This document shows, piece by piece, positions 27,024 to 35,214 of a stretch of 64,000 bases of DNA. Source of the DNA: Amnibacterium flavum (GTDB taxonomy: Bacteria > Actinomycetota > Actinomycetes > Actinomycetales > Microbacteriaceae); NCBI RefSeq assembly GCF_003097495.1, contig NZ_QEOP01000002.1, positions 372,001 through 436,000 on the forward strand. The letters are read 5' to 3'. Made by a program: the position numbers and the translations under genes. Every line of letters begins with the position of its first letter. Position 1 is the stretch's first letter. The notes under the pieces were generated by a model. The model ran no database searches, was not told the origin of the DNA, and saw only the letters and a list, made by a program, of their open reading frames with translations.

Positions 27024-27259
27024 TGCTTGGCTCTCCGACGCCGCACGACGAACAGCCGGATGGCATCCAGCATCAGAGCCAGCGCGCCTCCGCCGATCAG
27101 GACCCATCCGACGACGTCCGACCCGTCAAGATCCGTTGGGAAGAGGTAGACAAGTCCGAGCAGGATCAGCAGGCCGGAGCTCACGTATTCGATGGCAGGA
27201 TGCATGAGCCATCGCGTGCCGCGAGGCATTCTGGAGACGAAGTCGTCCTTGTCCTCCAT
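27020..27259 (-). CDS. Small membrane protein (2 segments)
   Basis: 79 residues. Two membrane segments, about residues 25-42 and 50-70, with a basic tail VVRRRRAKQ. The start ATG at 27259 follows GGAGGAGC-type bases. It overlaps the downstream small membrane gene by four bases, so both are probably made together and may pair in the membrane. Unknown family; both lie beside a tRNA-Gly gene. Confidence 0.65.
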   Translation of the reverse strand: MEDKDDFVSRMPRGTRWLMHPAIEYVSSGLLILLGLVYLFPTDLDGSDVVGWVLIGGGALALMLDAIRLFVVRRRRAKQ

Positions 27260-27303
27260 AGGAGGAGCTTGGCACCCGGTACGACCACGAGCAAACCGCT
27301 TGA

Positions 27304-27377
27304 TGGAGGGGATGACGGGAATCGAACCCGCGTGATCAGTTTGGAAGACTGAGGCTCTACCATTGAGCTACATCCCC
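27304..27377 (-). tRNA. tRNA-Gly (anticodon TCC)
   Basis: The minus strand folds as a cloverleaf: acceptor GGGGATG pairs with CATCCCC, D arm GTAGCTCAATGGTAGAGC, anticodon arm CTCAGTCTTCCAAACTGAT with TCC in the loop, and T arm GCGGGTTCGATTCCCGT. The 3' CCA is encoded (TCCA at 27304-27307). No variable-arm insertion. Confidence 0.95.
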
Positions 27378-27494
27378 GGATGCCCGGCTTTCCAGCCGAA
27401 CAAGCGGTGAAAGCCTAACGCATCCGCTGGCCCGTTTTCGGACGCACGTCGCGGGGAGTCGCGTCAGCCGTGACCTCGCCGCCCTCGTCGCGGG
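27378..27494. other. Intergenic gap
   Basis: About 117 bases between the tRNA-Gly gene and the SHOCT protein gene; it holds the tRNA promoter region on the minus strand and no recognisable gene. Confidence 0.3.
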
Positions 27495-27800
27495 CTACTT
27501 GCCGGACAGGATGCTGGCCCTCGCCGCCTCATGCTCCGCGTCGGTGATCGTGCCCTGCTCGTGCAGGCGGTCGACCTCCGAAAGGCGAGCTTCGAGCGGG
27601 CGGTCAGCGGCGAGAAGCCGCGAATCCATCGCCTTCGTCGCGAGATCGGCCTGAAGAGTCAGCGGGTTGTGGCCAGACCGCCTCACTCGCACGACGCCCC
27701 GCACAACCATCACGATGATCGCGACGAAGACGATCGCGATCACGATCGGGATCGCCGTGAACAGGAAGTCGACGTTGCCGAGATTGTCGTTGGGGAGCAT
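27495..27800 (-). CDS. Small SHOCT-domain membrane protein
   Basis: 101 residues from ATG 27800, chosen for GAGGAGA upstream. One membrane segment (about 12-40) is followed by a linker and a C-terminal SHOCT-type helix pair: LSEVDRLHEQGTITDAEHEAARASILSGK, the usual ending of these proteins. SHOCT domains are thought to mediate oligomer formation. Function otherwise unknown. Confidence 0.75.
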   Translation of the reverse strand: MLPNDNLGNVDFLFTAIPIVIAIVFVAIIVMVVRGVVRVRRSGHNPLTLQADLATKAMDSRLLAADRPLEARLSEVDRLHEQGTITDAEHEAARASILSGK

Positions 27801-28118
27801 TGGTTCTCCTCTTTTCGTTCGTCGGACATCTTCAACACTTCGCCGCCGCGGCTGGTGCGTCAAGCGCACTCAGGGGACGCGGAGCGTTCCTGAGGTCGCT
27901 CGACCGGCTATGCCAACCGCGCCCAACGCAGATCGAGGAGTCCGGCGACGACACCGGGCTCGAGAGCGCGACATCCAACGAGAGAAGAGCCTCATCTCGT
28001 TGATTCGTGTTCGGGGGACGGTCTGGTAGGAGGCGTCCAGCACCGGGCACGGCGACTCGGCTAGACTTCCTGCGGCCTTATCAGCGAGCCCGCTTCTTCA
28101 GGCCGGGTCGCGTGCGAC
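27801..28118. other. Intergenic region upstream of tRNA-Pro
   Basis: No supported gene in 318 bases. TAGACT at 28062-28067 is a plausible -10 for the tRNA-Pro gene, about 52 bases before the mature 5' end. The rest shows no repeat or hairpin that I could support. Confidence 0.35.
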
Positions 28119-28192
28119 CGGGGCGTAGCTCAGCTTGGTAGAGCGCCCGCTTTGGGAGCGGGAGGCCGCAGGTTCAAATCCTGTCGCCCCGA
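28119..28192 (+). tRNA. tRNA-Pro (anticodon TGG)
   Basis: Acceptor CGGGGCG pairs with CGCCCCG, D arm GTAGCTCAGCTTGGTAGAGC, anticodon arm CCCGCTTTGGGAGCGGG with TGG, T arm GCAGGTTCAAATCCTGT. Discriminator A, no encoded CCA. Fifty bases upstream of tig. Confidence 0.95.
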
Positions 28193-28242
28193 CTGTTCGC
28201 AGCGCGAGCCACTCAGATGTCATCTTCGAACAAGGAATTCAC

Positions 28243-29622
28243 ATGGTCACGTCCACCGTTGAGAAGCTGAGCCCCACGCGGGTCAAGGTCGCCATCTCGG
28301 TGACGCCCGAGGAGTTCAAGCCCAGCATCGATCACGCCTACAAGCACATCGCCGAGCAGGTCTCGATCCCGGGCTTCCGCAAGGGCAAGGTGCCGCCGCC
28401 CATCATCGACCAGCGCGTCGGCAAGGCCGCCGTCATCGAGCACGCCGTCAACGAGGGCCTCGACCGCTACTACCGCGAGGCGATGGCCGACAACGACCTC
28501 AAGCCGCTCGGCCGCCCGAACGCCGACGTCACCAAGCTCCCCGAAATCTCCGACTACTCGGGCGACCTCGAGATCACCGTCGAGGTCGACGTGCGCCCCG
28601 AATTCGACCTCCCCGACTACGAGAACCTCACCCTCACCGTTGCGGCCGCCGAGGTCAGCGACGACGAGATCAACGAGGAGCTCGAGCGTCTCCGCGCCCG
28701 CTTCGGCACGCTGATCACCGTCGACCGCCCCGCCAAGACCGGTGACTTCGCCCAGCTCGACCTGGTCGCCACCATCGACGGCAACGAGGTCGACTCGGCC
28801 AACGCGATCTCCTACGAGATCGGATCCGGCGAGCTGCTCGAGGGCATGGACGAGGCGCTCGACACCCTCACCGCCGGCGAGGAGACGACCTTCAACTCGA
28901 ACCTCCTCGGTGGCGAGCACGAGGGCGAGACCGCCGAGATCACCGTCAAGCTGATCGCCGTCAAGGAGCGCGAGCTCCCCGAGGCCGACGACGACTTCGC
29001 TCAGATGGCCAGCGAGTTCGACACGCTCGACGAGCTGAAGGAGCAGCTGCGCGAGCAGGTCGCCCGCTCCAAGTCGTTCAGCCAGGCGACCGAGGCCCGC
29101 AACCAGCTCGTCGAGAAGCTCCTCGAGCAGGTCGAGATCCCCGTCCCCGCATCGCTCATCGAGGACGAGGTGCACCGTCACCTCGAGCAGGAGAACCGCC
29201 TCGAGGACGACGCGCACCGCGCCGAGGTCACCGAGTCCAGCGAGGCCACCTTCCGTCAGCAGATCCTCCTCGACGCGATCGCCGAGAAGGAGCAGGTCCG
29301 CGTCGGTCAGGGCGAGCTCACCAACTACGTCATCCAGGCCGCGTCGCAGTACGGCATGCAGCCGCAGGAGTTCGCCGACGTGCTGCAGCAGAACGGGCAG
29401 CTCCCCGGCGTCATCGCCGAGGTCACCCGCTCCAAGGCTCTGGCGGTCATGCTCGGCAAGGCGAAGGTCGTCGACACCGAGGGTGCCGACGTCGACCTCT
29501 CCGACTTCGCCGCGACCGAGGACGAGGGCGAGGAGTTCGACGTCTCCGCTGCAACCGCCGCTCTGCAGGACGCCAACAGTCACGATCACGACGGTCACGA
29601 CCACGATGGTCACAACCACTGA
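28243..29622 (+). CDS. tig: Trigger factor
   Basis: 459 residues. Trigger factor is the ribosome-bound chaperone and peptidyl-prolyl isomerase that meets nascent chains. The ribosome-binding loop [13 protein letters not shown] near residue 41, the FKBP-type isomerase domain (about 150-240) and the long helical chaperone arms are all present. The ATG at 28243 has AAGGA upstream. The C-terminus ends in a His/Asp-rich tail ([14 protein letters not shown]), reminiscent of SlyD metal tails and unusual for standard trigger factor. In many actinobacteria tig is directly followed by clpP1; here 5 kb of other genes lie between. Confidence 0.96.
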   Translation: MVTSTVEKLSPTRVKVAISVTPEEFKPSIDHAYKHIAEQVSIPGFRKGKVPPPIIDQRVGKAAVIEHAVNEGLDRYYREAMADNDLKPLGRPNADVTKLPEISDYSGDLEITVEVDVRPEFDLPDYENLTLTVAAAEVSDDEINEELERLRARFGTLITVDRPAKTGDFAQLDLVATIDGNEVDSANAISYEIGSGELLEGMDEALDTLTAGEETTFNSNLLGGEHEGETAEITVKLIAVKERELPEADDDFAQMASEFDTLDELKEQLREQVARSKSFSQATEARNQLVEKLLEQVEIPVPASLIEDEVHRHLEQENRLEDDAHRAEVTESSEATFRQQILLDAIAEKEQVRVGQGELTNYVIQAASQYGMQPQEFADVLQQNGQLPGVIAEVTRSKALAVMLGKAKVVDTEGADVDLSDFAATEDEGEEFDVSAATAALQDANSHDHDGHDHDGHNH

Positions 29623-29636
29623 TCAACCGTTGCACC

Positions 29637-29668
29637 GGAGATGCCGTCGCGAAAGCGGCGGCATCTCC
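29637..29668 (+). terminator. tig terminator
   Basis: GGAGATGCCG pairs perfectly with CGGCATCTCC around TCGCGAAAGCGG, which itself has an inner pairing. Confidence 0.8.
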
Positions 29669-29685
29669 GCGTTAAACCGCTTCGG

Positions 29686-30315
29686 TCATGTGATGGATCG
29701 GCTCGTCGCCGTCAATGCGCCGCCCACGAGCGGGGCACCCGGTCGCGTGACGTCCCCATTCGCCGTCCCGTCGGCAACCTCGACGACATCTCCCTCACGG
29801 ATGGTCAACCCACCGGGGATGGTGAACACCCCGGATTCGCCATCGAGGCGGCCGAGGCTCACACGGGTGGCGCCGTCGCGTGAGACGAGCCAGACCTCTC
29901 GGTAGCCCTCCGAGACGGGCGCCCCCTCGATGGTCACGCGCATCTGATATCCGCCGGCCAGCGAATGCTCGAGCACAGCTCGTCCTGAGGCGTCGCCCCG
30001 GCCCTGCGCGGGATCGAGGGTCGCGCTGGCGACAGCCGGCGGCGTGTTCTGGCCGAAGGTCAGAGCCGAGATCCCGCCGATCGACAACGCGACGATCAGT
30101 GTCGCCGCGAGCACCCCGGCGACGATGCGCACGCCGATGCGGCGGCCCCGCCGTGGACCTTCTCCCTCGTCCTCGTAGTCGTCCAGCTCGGGGATCGGGT
30201 CGTGGCCGGCGGGAGACAGGTCGGCGTCGAGGTCGCGCAGCACCAGCTCCGCGTCGGCCGCCTGTGATCGCTCATCCCGCATTTCGCTCAACTCCCGCAC
30301 TCGAAGATCCGACAT
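29686..30315 (-). CDS. RskA-like anti-sigma domain protein lacking the zinc-binding sigma domain
   Basis: 209 residues. An acidic cytoplasmic N-terminus (about 1-58) has no HxxxCxxC zinc motif; one membrane segment follows (about 60-84); and the outer domain is clearly paralogous to that of the RskA protein at 31417: shared GDASGxAVLE, GYREVWLxxRD and VSLGxLDG motifs in the same order. RskA-type factors bind their sigma factor through the N-terminal domain, which this copy seems to have lost. It may modulate signalling outside the cell or be redundant. It lies in the same orientation as, and 1.1 kb from, the sigK-rskA pair. Confidence 0.8.
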   Translation of the reverse strand: MSDLRVRELSEMRDERSQAADAELVLRDLDADLSPAGHDPIPELDDYEDEGEGPRRGRRIGVRIVAGVLAATLIVALSIGGISALTFGQNTPPAVASATLDPAQGRGDASGRAVLEHSLAGGYQMRVTIEGAPVSEGYREVWLVSRDGATRVSLGRLDGESGVFTIPGGLTIREGDVVEVADGTANGDVTRPGAPLVGGALTATSRSIT

Positions 30316-30463
30316 CGTCCAGTGTGGGGCCTCGCGGCGGGGGAACGACTGAGTCAGTCGCGGGAAAGCGGGGAGAATGGGCGGTGGACGGACCCGGATC
30401 GCCTCTCGAGCCGAATGTCCGCCACGTCGTCAGTGCTGACGGCGGACGATCCCGACAGAGAGA

Positions 30464-31381
30464 GTGCGACCAGTGCCCACCGTGCCCCTGGCCCTCGTGA
30501 CGCAGTTCCTGCGACTGACCCGCGCCAATCGCACCTACGTCACCGCGGAGGGTGCGCGACGTCGAGTTCACGCAAGCGAGCTGCGGCCGGAGAAGTACGG
30601 CCCGCCGGCTCGCCTGAGATCCGACGTCGCCGTGACGGTGCGACATGACCACCCGTGGCCCGTCTACACGGTCACCCCGACGACACGGACCGCCCGCGGC
30701 AGCGTCGTGTACCTGCACGGCGGGGGATGGGTCGGCGAGATCGTCGTCCAGCACTGGCAGCTCGCGGCCCAGATCGCGGCAGAGGCGGGCACGACCGTGA
30801 CGGTGCCCATCTACCCTCTCGTCCCCTTCGGCAACGCGCGCGAGGCGGCGGAGGGGGTGACGGCGCTGGTGCTGTCGAACGAGGACCGGTACGGCGACAC
30901 GTGTCTGGCCGGCGACTCGGCGGGCGGTCAGATCGCCCTGTCCGCGGCGCTGGAGCTGCTGCACCGGCACGGGATGGTCGTGCCGCGCACCGAGCTGATC
31001 GCACCCGCTCTGGACCTCACCTGGAGCAACCCGCGCATCCCGGTCGTGCAGCCGACCGACCCGTGGCTCGGAACGCCGGGCGGCAGAGTACTGGCCGAGT
31101 ACTGGCGCGGGGACCTCGACATCCTCGACCCGCTGGTCAGCCCGCTCATGGGAGACCCGACCGGACTCGGACCGATCTCCGTCTTCACGGGCACGCGGGA
31201 CGTCCTGAATCCTGACGCGCACCTGCTCGCCGCGAAGGCCGCCGAAGCGGGCGTCTCACTCGACTTCCATGAGCAGGTCGGACAGCTCCACAACTACCCG
31301 CTTCTGCCGACGAAGGTCGGCGCGTCCGCCCGGAAGGTCATCGTGGCCGACCTCCATCACGCCATCTGGAAGGTCGGCTGA
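30464..31381 (+). CDS. Alpha/beta hydrolase (GDXG/hormone-sensitive-lipase type)
   Basis: 305 residues from GTG 30464. The oxyanion motif YLHGGGW lies near residue 83, the nucleophile motif GDSAGG near 148, the acid in TGTRDVLNPD near 248 and the His in GQLHNYPLL near 275: a complete catalytic triad of the GDXG family. Such enzymes hydrolyse short acyl esters. No signal peptide, so cytoplasmic. It sits between the two RskA-like genes and converges with the real rskA; a role in the same response is possible but not shown. Confidence 0.88.
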   Translation: MRPVPTVPLALVTQFLRLTRANRTYVTAEGARRRVHASELRPEKYGPPARLRSDVAVTVRHDHPWPVYTVTPTTRTARGSVVYLHGGGWVGEIVVQHWQLAAQIAAEAGTTVTVPIYPLVPFGNAREAAEGVTALVLSNEDRYGDTCLAGDSAGGQIALSAALELLHRHGMVVPRTELIAPALDLTWSNPRIPVVQPTDPWLGTPGGRVLAEYWRGDLDILDPLVSPLMGDPTGLGPISVFTGTRDVLNPDAHLLAAKAAEAGVSLDFHEQVGQLHNYPLLPTKVGASARKVIVADLHHAIWKVG

Positions 31382-31416
31382 CCCGGCGGTTGTTCGTCGA
31401 TCGCGAGTGGCCTCGG

Positions 31417-32184
31417 TCAGGTCAGTGCTCCACGGACGATCGAGGTGCCCGAGTGGGTCGGGTCGCCGTCGAGCACCTCCTGCGACACGTCGACGATGTC
31501 GTAGGCGGACAGGTCGACGCCCTCGGGGACGGTGAAGCGGCCTTCCTTTCCGTCGAGCACGCCGAGACTGACGAGCGCGCTCGCGTCACGGGTCAGCAGC
31601 CACACCTCCCGGTAGCCGTCGCTCGGAACGGTGGCGTCGAGGGTCACGTGCACGTCGAGGCTCCCGTCGGGCTTCTCCTCGAGCACTGCCTCACCGCTCG
31701 CATCGCCCCAGTCGGGAAGCGGTTCCAGAACGGCGGAGGCGAGGACCCGGGCCGAGTTCGACGTGACCGTCCAGACGATGGATCCGCCGAGCACTGCGAG
31801 TCCGGCGATGGCAGCGGCGAGCCCGAAGGCGATCAGGCGCCGTTTCGCGCGGCTCCGACGAACGGGCGTGCCCGGGTGGTGAGCGTGATCCGGGGCATCG
31901 GCGTCGATCCCGACGTCGACAGCATCGACAGCGTCGACCGCGGCCGCGCTCAACCCCAGTTCGTCGCGGATCGACTGCCAGACCTGCGGGCCCGGTTGGA
32001 CCAGCCGTTCGTCGCCCATCGAGCTTCGCCCCACCTGAACCGCTGCGAGCAACTCCGCGAACGTCGACTGGCAGTCCGGGCAGTTCGCGAGATGGTCGAC
32101 GAGATCGCTGCCGACATCTTCGCCGAGGGCATGGAGGGCGAGGAGCTCGGCGTCCGAGTGCTCCTGGCGTTCAGCGCCTGACAT
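31417..32184 (-). CDS. rskA: Anti-sigma-K factor RskA
   Basis: 255 residues. The cytoplasmic N-terminus has the ZAS zinc motif HLANCPDC (His31, Cys35, Cys38) that holds the sigma factor. A membrane segment (about 118-140) and an outer RskA domain follow. RskA keeps SigK at the membrane until regulated proteolysis removes it. Its ATG lies inside the sigK gene (14-base overlap), the usual sigma/anti-sigma coupling. It is last in the operon after the surface protein, sortase and sigK genes. Confidence 0.92.
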   Translation of the reverse strand: MSGAERQEHSDAELLALHALGEDVGSDLVDHLANCPDCQSTFAELLAAVQVGRSSMGDERLVQPGPQVWQSIRDELGLSAAAVDAVDAVDVGIDADAPDHAHHPGTPVRRSRAKRRLIAFGLAAAIAGLAVLGGSIVWTVTSNSARVLASAVLEPLPDWGDASGEAVLEEKPDGSLDVHVTLDATVPSDGYREVWLLTRDASALVSLGVLDGKEGRFTVPEGVDLSAYDIVDVSQEVLDGDPTHSGTSIVRGALT

Positions 32185-32743
32185 AGCTCGCCTCCAAGCG
32201 CCGGCGCAGCCTCTCGAGGCTCCGCCTGATCGAGCTCTTGACGCTACCGAGGGGGAGCCCCAGTCGCTCCGCGATCTGCACGTGTGTCAGATCATCGAAG
32301 AATGCGAGCCGGATGACCTGCTGCGATTGAGGATCGAGCCGGGCGATCTCGTCGGCGACGAGCAGGCGGTCGGCGAGGTCGATGTCGTGGATCGGCTCGT
32401 CGAATAGGCCGGCCGCGATGGCTCTGTCCTGCAGTTCACGCACCCGAGCCCGGGCGGCGTGGGAATCCGCGATCTTCTTCCTCGCGATGCCGACGATCCA
32501 GGCCGGGAGCGGCGCCTTGGCGCGGTCGTACCCGGTTCGGCCGGTCCATGCGGCGACGAAGGTCTTCTGCGTCACGTCCTCTGCCTCTCCGACATCCGCG
32601 AGCGAGCGGAGCGCGAGGGTGTGGACCAGTGCCGCCCACCGTCGGTAGGCCTCCTCCAGTGCCCGTTCGTCGCCCGCGAGGAACGACGACTCGAGGTCCT
32701 CATCCTCGAAGTCACCCTGCGCATCCGCACTCATCGGGCGCAC
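32171..32743 (-). CDS. sigK: ECF RNA polymerase sigma factor SigK type
   Basis: 190 residues. Region 2 spans about 20-90 with the core-binding motif DVGEAEDVTQKTFVAAW and the -10 recognition helix; region 4 spans about 130-185 with the helix-turn-helix LTHVQIAERLGLPLGSVKSSIRRSLERLR. It directs RNA polymerase to a small regulon when released by RskA. ATGs at 32743 and 32734 are both possible starts. Twenty-five bases after the sortase gene and overlapping rskA, so the four genes are one unit. Confidence 0.92.
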   Translation of the reverse strand: MRPMSADAQGDFEDEDLESSFLAGDERALEEAYRRWAALVHTLALRSLADVGEAEDVTQKTFVAAWTGRTGYDRAKAPLPAWIVGIARKKIADSHAARARVRELQDRAIAAGLFDEPIHDIDLADRLLVADEIARLDPQSQQVIRLAFFDDLTHVQIAERLGLPLGSVKSSIRRSLERLRRRLEASYVRR

Positions 32744-32768
32744 CCGTTCCTCGTCGTCGGGGGCTGCA

Positions 32769-33452
32769 TCACAGCACCGGGCTCGCGGTCACGACCACGT
32801 TGTCCGAGTAGGTGAGAGCCGTCTCGTCGAAGGTACCCCCACAGGTGATCAGGACGAGACGACTGGGACCCGACCTCTCGAAGAGTTCCGCGGCGGGCAG
32901 GGCGTCCTTGGCGAAGGCGGAGAGACCGTCGACGCGATACAGATGCGAGCCGCCATCCGACCCGATCACGGTGATCTCGGACCCGGGAACGAGATCCCTC
33001 AGCCGTGCGAACGGTCCGAGACCGTAGCGGAGCGAGTCGACATGAGCGGCGATCACCGTGCTGCCTGCGCCGCTCCGCGGATCCGAACCCCATCGATACC
33101 ACCCGGCGACCGAAGGATCGTCGGGGACCTCCATCTCCCCGTCGGTCTTCACGCCGACCGGCAAAACGCCCATGTCGATCCCGATCTCCGGGATCTGCAC
33201 GCGGGCGGGGGGAGTGCTGACGGGAAGGCTGAGGGTCGAAAGCGAGGCACTCGCGACGGGGACGTCGACCACCGCGGTCGGCCGAGGAGTCGGCGCCGCC
33301 GAGGCGGTCGCGGCGGGTGTCAGCCTGAACGAGCGGACGGGTTCGTCGTCCGAGACCGATCCTGAGAAGGTCACCGCCCAGGCGACGAGCGCGACCAGTG
33401 AGCCGGAGACGAGCAGCAGCCCGAGTCCCCGTCTCACCGGTCGCGCCGCCAT
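32769..33452 (-). CDS. Class F sortase
   Basis: 227 residues. A basic N-terminus and one membrane segment (about 9-30) are followed by a Thr/Pro-rich linker and the sortase barrel. Catalytic His is in IAAHVD near residue 137 and Cys in LITCGG near 204. The usual Arg position, in the strand after the Cys (YRDNVVV in most class F members), reads YSDNVVV here, so the catalytic Arg may be missing or elsewhere. It would cleave surface proteins with LPXTG-like motifs and attach them to the wall. Immediately upstream, two bases away, is a candidate substrate. Confidence 0.88.
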   Translation of the reverse strand: MAARPVRRGLGLLLVSGSLVALVAWAVTFSGSVSDDEPVRSFRLTPAATASAAPTPRPTAVVDVPVASASLSTLSLPVSTPPARVQIPEIGIDMGVLPVGVKTDGEMEVPDDPSVAGWYRWGSDPRSGAGSTVIAAHVDSLRYGLGPFARLRDLVPGSEITVIGSDGGSHLYRVDGLSAFAKDALPAAELFERSGPSRLVLITCGGTFDETALTYSDNVVVTASPVL

Positions 33453-33454
33453 CG

Positions 33455-34285
33455 TCAGCGCCCGGTGCTCGGCGCGCGGCGCAGTGCGAGTGCCGCGCCT
33501 GTCGCGCCTACCGCGAGGATCCCGACGAGAGCCGCGAGCGCGAGGAGCGGCGAGGAGCCGCCCGTCGCCGCCAGGCCGGCCTCACCGGTGTTCACGCCGT
33601 CCGGAGAGGAGTGCAGACCGCTGATCGTCTGGACAGCCAGCGCGAGGTTCCCGTCCTCAGCGCTGCCCCATGCGTAGACGATGGTGTTGGTGCCTTCCGT
33701 GATCGGCACGTCGGCGGGGCCGATCACCGGCTGAGTGGTGCCCGCGAGCGCGACCGCCGCCGAGACCGTGCTGACCGGCAGGTCGAGTGACGCCTCCTTC
33801 GGGTTGACGAGCCCGCTCACGACCGCCGTGCCGCCGGCGAGGATGTCGACGGCCGGGGCCGCTGCCGTGTGCCGGACGGTTAGACGTCCCTCACCCGGTG
33901 CCGTGGTCGACAGATCGTTGGTGAACAGCGTCGCCGACGGCTCCCCGGCCTCGGTCAGGTGCGCGACCGCCGTGTAGCTCGTGTTCGCCGCCAGGGTCAC
34001 ATCGACCGGACCGATGACGGGTGAGCTGATGTCGGTGGCGTCCGGTGCGGTGATGACGATCGAGTAGGCGCCGGCAGGCAGGTCGAGAGGTCCGGCGAGG
34101 TCCCCCGGGGCGAAGTCGTCGAGAGTGAGCTCGCCGTTGACCCACACGTCGACGGGTGTGTCGGGGATGGCATGCAGGACGGAGAGGTCCGCCGAAGTGC
34201 CCGAGATGGCGAATGCGGGGGAGCCGGCGAGGGCCAGGGACGCGGCAGCGCCCACCACCGCTCCCCGCAGGATTGTCTTCTTCAC
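33455..34285 (-). CDS. DUF4397 surface protein with LAATG sorting signal
   Basis: 276 residues. A signal peptide (about 1-26) precedes two DUF4397 beta domains (about 30-225) marked by LSVLHAIPDTPVDVWVNG and RLTVRHTAAAPAVDILAGG. The C-terminus has LAATG followed by a hydrophobic stretch (about 250-268) and basic RR residues: a complete cell-wall sorting signal of LAXTG type. A strong ribosome site GAGGAGG precedes the GTG start. DUF4397 proteins are predicted surface or cell-wall proteins. It heads the sortase-sigK-rskA operon and is the obvious substrate of the adjoining sortase. Confidence 0.88.
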   Translation of the reverse strand: MKKTILRGAVVGAAASLALAGSPAFAISGTSADLSVLHAIPDTPVDVWVNGELTLDDFAPGDLAGPLDLPAGAYSIVITAPDATDISSPVIGPVDVTLAANTSYTAVAHLTEAGEPSATLFTNDLSTTAPGEGRLTVRHTAAAPAVDILAGGTAVVSGLVNPKEASLDLPVSTVSAAVALAGTTQPVIGPADVPITEGTNTIVYAWGSAEDGNLALAVQTISGLHSSPDGVNTGEAGLAATGGSSPLLALAALVGILAVGATGAALALRRAPSTGR

Positions 34286-34573
34286 GTTGGTTCCTCCTCG
34301 ATGAAGGGGGCGCTCTGCCCTCTCGACACCTCTTCCCGGGATGAGGGCATCGCGGATGCACGCGTGCTTCAGTGCTCAGCGTTTTCACAGCTTGAGATGG
34401 CGGACCGGCCTCAACCGCGGAGCGGCGGGCGACCCGAGCGATCGGGAGATCAGCCTGCTCAGAGAACCGGCGAGGCCGTCCCGGCGAATCTCTGCCGAGG
34501 GCGAACAGCGGCTTTCGGCGGTGTTCACTTCGATAGATTCGTCAGGACTTAACAACGTACAAGGAGTGCACCA
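34286..34573. promoter_or_regulatory. Divergent control region of the DUF4397 operon and clpP1P2
   Basis: 288 bases without a gene. On the plus strand TAGATT at 34534-34539 is a plausible clpP1 -10, 35 bases before its ATG with ribosome site AAGGAG. GAACAGCGGC ... GGCGGTGTTC (about 34503-34527) is an imperfect inverted repeat that could be a Clp-gene activator site; ClgR is the known regulator in actinobacteria, but the match is weak. Confidence 0.4.
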
Positions 34574-35179
34574 ATGGCCGATCCCGTCATGCAGCCCAAC
34601 GTCTTCGACCGCCTTCTCCGCGACCGCATCATCTGGCTCGGATCAGAGGTGCGCGACGACAACGCCAATGAGATCGCGGCCAAGCTCCTGCTCCTCGCGG
34701 CGGAGGACCCCGAGAAGGACATCTTCCTCTACATCAACTCGCCCGGTGGGTCGATCACCGCCGGCATGGCCATCTACGACACGATGCAGTTCGTGCCCAA
34801 CGACATCGTCACCGTCGGAATCGGCATGGCCGCGTCGATGGGGCAGCTCCTGCTGACCGCGGGCACCAAGGGCAAGCGCTACATCACCCCCAACGCCCGC
34901 GTCCTGCTCCACCAGCCCCACGGCGGATTCGGTGGAACCGCGAGCGACATCCAGACCCAGGCCCAGCTGATCCTCGACATGAAGAAGCGCCTGGCCGAGA
35001 TCACCGCCTCCCAGACCGGCAAGAGCGTCGAGCAGGTCAACGCCGATGGTGACCGCGACCGCTGGTTCAGTGCCCAGGAGGCGCTCGAATACGGCTTCGT
35101 GGACCACATCCGCGAGTCCGCGAGCGACGTCATCGGCGGCGGCGGAACCCTCGACGCGCCCAGCAAGGGCCAGCTGTAG
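34574..35179 (+). CDS. clpP1: ATP-dependent Clp protease proteolytic subunit 1
   Basis: 201 residues. Serine peptidase of the Clp barrel: nucleophile Ser in MAASMGQ near residue 94, His in LLHQPHGG near 119, Asp in the later [15 protein letters not shown] segment near 168. In actinobacteria ClpP1 and ClpP2 form a mixed 14-mer and both are needed. It is 35 bases upstream of clpP2 and in the same unit. A C-terminal Gly/Ser-rich tail is short. Confidence 0.96.
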   Translation: MADPVMQPNVFDRLLRDRIIWLGSEVRDDNANEIAAKLLLLAAEDPEKDIFLYINSPGGSITAGMAIYDTMQFVPNDIVTVGIGMAASMGQLLLTAGTKGKRYITPNARVLLHQPHGGFGGTASDIQTQAQLILDMKKRLAEITASQTGKSVEQVNADGDRDRWFSAQEALEYGFVDHIRESASDVIGGGGTLDAPSKGQL

Positions 35180-35214
35180 CAGTCACCGAGACAGAAACGG
35201 AAACGACCACGAAC

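Noticed and set aside
27304-27377. Integration site at tRNA-Gly
   Set aside because: No integrase and no direct repeat of the tRNA 3' end were found within the window.
28213-29619. 468-codon minus-strand frame opposite tig
   Set aside because: Antisense of trigger factor with repetitive Val/Leu/Asp content and no supported start.
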